The notes under the pieces: generated by a model
Seen by the model: the letters and a program-made list of their open reading frames with translations, nothing else
What the model was told of the DNA's origin: nothing
Database searches by the model: none
Assembly: GCF_009905215.1 (NCBI RefSeq)
Contig: NZ_CP047593.1
Span: forward strand, 1,492,900 to 1,556,899
Direction: 5' to 3'
Source of the DNA: Tichowtungia aerotolerans
Lineage (GTDB): Bacteria > Verrucomicrobiota > Kiritimatiellia > Kiritimatiellales > Tichowtungiaceae
DNA: 64,000 bases
Position numbers and translations under genes: made by a program
Shown here: positions 60,010 to 64,000 of the stretch, in pieces
How the letters are laid out: each line of letters starts with the position of its first letter
Position numbering within the stretch: position 1 is the first letter of the stretch

Positions 60010-60420
60010 TTATGCCCCAGTAGTATACCAGTGGGAGAAAAAGGTCAATGCTCTTTTTGAAACATCCTCCGGTGATTGGGAGCAGGTTGTGGTGCCGCTA
60101 TATAAATCATTAATTTCTCCGGCATTTAGTTTGCGGTTGTAAATATGGAATTCATCAATAGAGCCATCAAACCAGCTTGATCCGCTATAGTGGCACCCGA
60201 TCCGGTCCTGATGCCGGGGGCTTCGCGGTAATAACCATCCTTGCTGAACGAAACGGTACCGCTGCCGGTCTGTTCAGCTTTATCGAGCCATAATCGCATT
60301 GTATCAGAGGCAAAGTCCCACTCTGCAACTACATGCCGCCAGATTCCTGTTCCCGAGAAGGGGAAATTGCGTCTCTGAAATGAATCAGTGGAAACGCTGC
60401 GCCCGACAGCCGTTATCCGG
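60010..60420 (-). pseudogene. Frameshifted LamG-domain relic
   Basis: The frame reading GIWRHVVAEWDFASDTMRLWLDKAEQTGSGTV closely matches the LamG domain of the protein at 50361. The match then jumps to another frame (SWFDGSIDEFHIYNRKLNAGEINDLYS) near 60200, so a frameshift split it. The second frame ends with TAA at 60010-60012. There is no start and no upstream domains. The lyase operon promoter lies inside this relic's tail. Confidence 0.75.
60020..60048 (-). promoter_or_regulatory. Promoter of the lyase operon with TGGTATACTA operator (60021-60030)
   Basis: On the minus strand TTGACC (60048-60043) and TATACT or TACTAC serve as -35 and -10; the operator covers the -10 box. It matches the operators at 42294, 46106 and 48347. 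Confidence 0.6.
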
Positions 60421-60596
60421 CGTGGTGGTATGAGCATGGCATTATTGCAGCCAATGCGGACGTTAATGACTACGCCCCGGTCAATCAGGGCCAGCTGAAA
60501 TACATGGCGTGGGCTGCATATAAAGAGATGGAGCAGATCCATGGCGGCACGAACGGAAATGGAGGCGGGGCCGAAGTTTCCGGTGAGGTTCCATGA
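60384..60596 (+). pseudogene. Fragment of a secreted-protein domain (RYPAWWYEHG ... NDYAPVNQGQLK)
   Basis: The plus-strand frame reads SRYPAWWYEHGII, DVNDYAPVNQGQLKYMAWAAYK, then a Gly/Asn-rich stretch and a stop. This pattern resembles a segment common in large secreted proteins of PVC bacteria. It has no start codon of its own and abuts the oppositely oriented LamG relic, so the region was rearranged. Confidence 0.6.
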
Positions 60597-60834
60597 TTTC
60601 ATTCGCAGACTGGCGCCGTTGACCCATGTTCACGAATCGCCGGCAACGTCGGGATACGATCCGTTATTGACAGTATTGCGGTTGATACTGAGCAGCAGGC
60701 CTTCAACTCCGGAGCTTCCGTAGAGGGCGTTCGGGTTGTTGTCATGCTCGGCAGCAAGAAAAGAAGTCCGGCCTCCGGCCGTCTGGCCGTTGCTGTTTTG
60801 ATGGGGAAACGGACGCGGGGGATTTCTGTCGAAC

Positions 60835-61701
60835 TCAGCCTGCTCTATAGCTTCGGGGAGTCTGTCCCGTTTCCTTTTTAAATGTTCTGCAGAAAGCCTG
60901 CGGCGATCCAAACCCGGCTTCTTCAGCCACATCGGCGATGGAGCGCGGAGTGGTTCGCAGCAGTTCCATGGCCCGGTTAATCCGGTAATTCTGGATGTAG
61001 CTTCCGAGGGAAATGCCGGCGGCTTCCTTGAATCGAACGCGCAGCCGGGACTCCGACAGGCCGATGGCATCCGCGAGGTCCGCGACGGTAACGAGCCGCC
61101 CGCGCCATTCGGTCAGATGACGGTTGACCGTTCGGATCAGACTGCCTTTGGATTCGGTTTGCGGTTTCAGTTCGGCCGCCTGCCGGTCCTGACGCAGGCA
61201 GAGAAGCTGCCGGACCAAGGCGGTTTGCAGCAGAGCCTCCTGCAGTTCGCTGTGTGATTCCGGTTGAAAGCAGCGGAGCCATTCGTGCAGCAGTTGATCC
61301 CGGGCCTTTTCGGAGCGGCGGCTGACTTGAATGACCCGGTTCCGGAGCGGTTCGAGCGGGGCGCTGTTTTCCAGTTCAAAGGTGCAGATCAGCCATTGCA
61401 CTTTGCTGGATGCCAGCTGGCTGAAGTGATGAAACTGATAGGGGTGGATCAATAAAGCCTGTTGGGGAGCAAGCGGCAGAGAAAGGTGGTTAACATGAAC
61501 GTGTCCTGCCGTCTGAAGGTTGAAGATGAGCACAAAGCGGTGATGGGACCGGTTTTGCGGGGCCTCCTGCTGCAGCCTTTTTTTATCGGGACGGAGAAAC
61601 AGCAGGATATTGCGAGGGTTCGGAAGCGTGCTCTCACCAAGGCCCCGGAAGTAGTCTTCGGGTTCCTGCAATTGCCGGAGATATGAGTCCACGGAGTTCA
61701 T
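60835..61701 (-). CDS. AraC-family transcription regulator
   Basis: The 288-residue protein has a cupin-like N-terminal sensor (about 40-130: HVHVNHLSLPLAPQQALLIHPYQFHHF) and a C-terminal AraC domain with two helix-turn-helix motifs (VADLADAIGLSESRLRVRFKEA and IADVAEEAGFGSPQAFCRTFKKETGQTPRSYR). It is divergent from the ROK kinase gene at 61820 and probably activates it in response to a sugar. Confidence 0.92.
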   Translation of the reverse strand: MNSVDSYLRQLQEPEDYFRGLGESTLPNPRNILLFLRPDKKRLQQEAPQNRSHHRFVLIFNLQTAGHVHVNHLSLPLAPQQALLIHPYQFHHFSQLASSKVQWLICTFELENSAPLEPLRNRVIQVSRRSEKARDQLLHEWLRCFQPESHSELQEALLQTALVRQLLCLRQDRQAAELKPQTESKGSLIRTVNRHLTEWRGRLVTVADLADAIGLSESRLRVRFKEAAGISLGSYIQNYRINRAMELLRTTPRSIADVAEEAGFGSPQAFCRTFKKETGQTPRSYRAG

Positions 61702-61819
61702 CCCATAAGACTACAGTCAGAATTGTTAAAAAAAAGACAAAATTGACATTTTATTAATCTTACCAATTGGGGTGTTGATTTGTCATATTCGTGGCCGGTT
61801 AAGACGGAGGAACAGTTTG

Positions 61820-63187
61820 ATGAAAGTACAACCAATTTTGGATCCCGGGTTTGTGCCGGCGATTTTATGGAACAGGGAATTTGAGGCAGAGGCCTCGCAA
61901 GGCGGGCGGACCGTAACGATCGGGCTGCTGCGGGATGACCGGGCGGTTGCCAGACGCTGTGTCAAAATAACGGCTGATGAAGACCGCAGTTTTGTTTATA
62001 TTGAACGGATGATTAAACGGATGCTCTGGGCCGTCGGAGGCAACCGGATTCTGTTCGACGGGCCGGATGAAATTTTCCAAAGGCTGGAACACCATTACGC
62101 GGAATCTTCTGTCGGTCGGTTCGATTCTGAAATAATCGGCGAAAAGATTTACGGTCATGCTTTGCGGATTGAAAAAGCGACGGCCGAACAGATTCCGGAG
62201 CCGCAGACGGAAGGTGCCGCACTGGGTCGTCATCTCGACGGATGCCGGATTGGCTTTGATCTCGGCGGTTCCGACCGCAAGTGCGCGGCTGTGATCGACG
62301 GAGAGGTTGTTTTCTCGGAAGAGATCAAATGGGATCCCTATTTTGAAAAAGATCCGCAGTATCACTTTGATGGAACAATGGATTCTCTCAAACGCGCCGC
62401 GGAACATCTGCCGCGTGTGGATGCCATCGGCGGGAGCGCTGCCGGCGTTTATGTAGATAATGAGGTACGCATTGCATCGCTTTTCCGAGGCGTTCCGGAA
62501 GAACAGTTTAATGAAAAAGTCCGGCCGATTTTCAAGCAGATTCAGAAGGCGTGGGGCGGAATTCCGGTTGATGTGGTCAATGACGGTGAGGTGACGGCAC
62601 TGGCCGGGTCGATGTCGCTTGATGACAATGCCGTCCTCGGAATTTCCATGGGCACCAGTCTGGCCGCCGGCTATGTAACCCCGGAGGGAAACATCACTTC
62701 GCAGCTCAACGAGCTGGCATTTGTTCCGGTTGATTACCGCAAAGACGGCCCTGTCGACGAGTGGTCGGGCGATGCGGGCTGCGGCGTTCAGTATTTCTCC
62801 CAGCAGGGCGTGGCAAGGCTGGCGACACTGGCCGGGATTGAATTTCCGACCGATACCCCGTTTGCAGAACAGCTCATTGAGGTACAGCGTCTGATGGCCG
62901 AGGGAGATGATCGGGCCCGAAAGATTTATGAAACCATCGGGGTCTGTTTCGGTTATGCCATCGCTCATTATTCTGACTTCTATGACTTCCGCAACCTGCT
63001 GATTCTCGGCCGTGTAACCAGCGGCGAGGGCGGACAGGTGATTATTGAAAAAGCCGAAGAAGTGCTTCGTGCAGAATTTCCGGAGTTGGCTGAAAAAGTA
63101 ACAATTACCACTCCCGACGAACAAATGAAGCGGCATGGACAGGCGGTTGCCGCCGCCAGCCTTCCAATGATTGGAGAAAAACAATGA
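61820..63187 (+). CDS. ROK-family sugar kinase-like protein with N-terminal extension
   Basis: The 455-residue protein begins at ATG 61820 after GGAGG; the frame before it lacks support. Residues about 1-140 are an extension of unknown role. The ROK/ASKHA fold starts at about 145 with the ATP-binding GFDLGGSDRKCAAV and continues with DVVNDGEVTALAG, GISMGTSLAAGYV and DEWSGDAGCGVQYFS. ROK kinases phosphorylate glucose, N-acetylmannosamine or N-acetylglucosamine. One degenerate TTCCAANNNTTGGAA copy encodes FQRLE (62075-62089). It overlaps the next gene by ATGA. Confidence 0.82.
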   Translation: MKVQPILDPGFVPAILWNREFEAEASQGGRTVTIGLLRDDRAVARRCVKITADEDRSFVYIERMIKRMLWAVGGNRILFDGPDEIFQRLEHHYAESSVGRFDSEIIGEKIYGHALRIEKATAEQIPEPQTEGAALGRHLDGCRIGFDLGGSDRKCAAVIDGEVVFSEEIKWDPYFEKDPQYHFDGTMDSLKRAAEHLPRVDAIGGSAAGVYVDNEVRIASLFRGVPEEQFNEKVRPIFKQIQKAWGGIPVDVVNDGEVTALAGSMSLDDNAVLGISMGTSLAAGYVTPEGNITSQLNELAFVPVDYRKDGPVDEWSGDAGCGVQYFSQQGVARLATLAGIEFPTDTPFAEQLIEVQRLMAEGDDRARKIYETIGVCFGYAIAHYSDFYDFRNLLILGRVTSGEGGQVIIEKAEEVLRAEFPELAEKVTITTPDEQMKRHGQAVAAASLPMIGEKQ

Positions 63188-63975
63188 ACCCGTATCTGAA
63201 ATTTATTGAAGACATTCAGGCCGGTGTGGAGTCGGCCAAAGGAATCACCGTTTCCGGAGAAACCGCGCCGGTGGAATCCGATCGGAAGGTGCTGCTGTTT
63301 TCGCCGCATCCGGATGATGAGTGTATCACCGGGCTGCTTCCGCTGCGCCTGATGCGCGAGGCGGGCATGCAGATTATCAATGTGCCGGTCACCTTCGGCA
63401 GCAACGTCGAACGTCAGCCCGGCCGCGCCAAAGAGCTGGCCGACGCCTGCGCTTATCTCGGATGGCATATCCGGGAACGCAGCGGGTTTCAGAATCTGGG
63501 AAAGGACGATATTGTCGCGATTCTGAAAGCCGAGCAGCCGGAAATCATTTTTGTGCCGCACGAGCGGGACTGGAATTCGCGCCATATCGCCACGCATTTT
63601 CTGGTGATGGATGCGCTGTCAGAAATGCCGAACGATTTTTCCTGCACGGTTGTCGAAACCGAGTTCTGGGGCGCGATGGATGATCCCAACCTGATGGTTG
63701 AAGGCGATGCGCAACTGGTGGCGGACCTGATTGCGGCGATCTCGCTGCATGTCGAAGAGGTCGCCCGCAATCCCTACCATCTCTCTCTCCCGGCCTGGAT
63801 GCAGGACAACGTGCGTCGCGGCGGCGAGATTGTCGGCGGGCAGGGAGGCGCAGTGCCGGACTTTACATTTGCAACGCTTTACCGCTTGAGACAGTGGGAG
63901 AACGGGCAGTTCTGCCAGATTTTGGAGAGCGGAAAAATGATTTCAATGAGTGATAAACTGAAGGAGATATTTTAA
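63184..63975 (+). CDS. PIG-L/LmbE-family deacetylase
   Basis: The 263-residue protein carries the zinc-binding motif FSPHPDDECITG and a second histidine block, PHERDWNSRHIATH, both typical of PIG-L/LmbE N-acetylglucosamine deacetylases. It probably removes the acetyl group from GlcNAc or its phosphate, after the ROK kinase encoded upstream. It is coupled by ATGA to the kinase and by TAATG to the next gene. AAGGAGAT lies before that next start. Confidence 0.88.
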   Translation: MNPYLKFIEDIQAGVESAKGITVSGETAPVESDRKVLLFSPHPDDECITGLLPLRLMREAGMQIINVPVTFGSNVERQPGRAKELADACAYLGWHIRERSGFQNLGKDDIVAILKAEQPEIIFVPHERDWNSRHIATHFLVMDALSEMPNDFSCTVVETEFWGAMDDPNLMVEGDAQLVADLIAAISLHVEEVARNPYHLSLPAWMQDNVRRGGEIVGGQGGAVPDFTFATLYRLRQWENGQFCQILESGKMISMSDKLKEIF

Positions 63976-64000
63976 TGGAACTTATTATCAAGGACAACGG
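63975..64000 (+). CDS. Start of a further gene of the ROK/PIG-L operon (partial)
   Basis: Only MELIIKDN is visible. A strong AAGGAGATATTTTAATG start is present. The beginning resembles glucosamine-6-phosphate deaminases, which would complete GlcNAc breakdown, but eight residues do not prove it. Confidence 0.5.

Larger units (their letters stand above)
59879..60834. other. Leader region and graveyard of secreted-protein fragments
   Basis: From left: a leader of about 140 bases with a CGACATG/CATGTCG hairpin (59937-59953), the operon promoter and operator (60020-60048), a frameshifted LamG relic on the minus strand (60010-60420), a plus-strand fragment (60384-60596), and an unidentified minus-strand frame (about 60600-60830, NALYGSSGVEGLLLSINR, then a TGA and TWVNGASLRMKSWNLT). 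Confidence 0.65.

Noticed and set aside
1-64000. tRNA, rRNA or transposase genes
   Set aside because: No cloverleaf with a proper T-arm, no rRNA segment and no transposase or integrase motif was recognised by eye; a scan with tRNA and covariance models would settle this.

Overview
ORGANISM. The window looks like a chromosome segment of a Gram-negative, polysaccharide-degrading bacterium of the PVC group, most likely Kiritimatiellota (Pontiella-like). This is inferred from five secreted sulfatases, GH10/GH94/GH130/GH51-like enzymes, a XylR/AraC regulator, large secreted modular proteins, a two-domain nucleoside diphosphate kinase and many intergenic repeat phrases. No rRNA or tRNA gene is present to fix the taxonomy. 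No CRISPR array, integrase or intact insertion sequence was seen.

LAYOUT. 1-6.2 kb: end of a secreted-protein gene, a caspase-domain lipoprotein, a LuxR-type regulator with a degenerate receiver, a ribbon-helix-helix protein, CutA, a thioredoxin-DsbD-like membrane protein and an RsmB-like rRNA methyltransferase. 6.2-10.6 kb: double nucleoside diphosphate kinase, aspartate/tyrosine-type aminotransferase, a DUF4404-like protein and a tatA-like/tatC/tatA cluster closed by a strong terminator. 10.8-23.7 kb: xylan locus with a GH10 xylanase, a GPH sugar:cation symporter, a secreted modular protein, a second, multimodular GH10 xylanase and two GH94 phosphorylases. 23.8-41.9 kb: sulfatase locus, mostly minus strand, with five sulfatases, two paralogous GH51-like glycosidases, an SGNH esterase and a XylR-type regulator; a toxin-antitoxin pair and a repeat-rich island sit inside it. 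42.3-60 kb: a second locus centred on a GntR/FCD regulator, with four large secreted proteins that share one jelly-roll-like module, an SSS symporter and a minus-strand operon (DapA/NanA-type lyase, GH130, GH2, RbsD/FucU). 60-64 kb: decayed fragments of the same kind of secreted protein, an AraC regulator and a divergent operon (ROK kinase, PIG-L deacetylase, start of a further gene).

HOW THE GENES FIT TOGETHER. The 10.8-41.9 kb genes fit outside cleavage of a substituted, probably sulfated and acetylated xylan, uptake by the GPH symporter and phosphorolysis inside the cell. The 42-64 kb genes fit use of a mannose/amino-sugar glycan: a sialidase-like propeller protein outside, the SSS symporter, then GH130 phosphorylase, GH2 beta-mannosidase, a NanA/DapA lyase, an amino-sugar-type ROK kinase and a deacetylase inside. 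Both substrate assignments are inferences.

MOST INTERESTING SIGNALS. (1) A dispersed 15-bp palindrome, TTCCAANNNTTGGAA, has 12 perfect and many one-mismatch copies and lies in all three reading frames inside genes. (2) A TGGTATACCA-type operator occurs at four promoters around the GntR gene. (3) Structured repeats are inserted in frame in the interdomain linkers of the two paralogous glycosidases. (4) A hairpin element has two copies with a compensatory base-pair change. (5) A shuffled set of secreted-protein modules shares a candidate C-terminal sorting domain.
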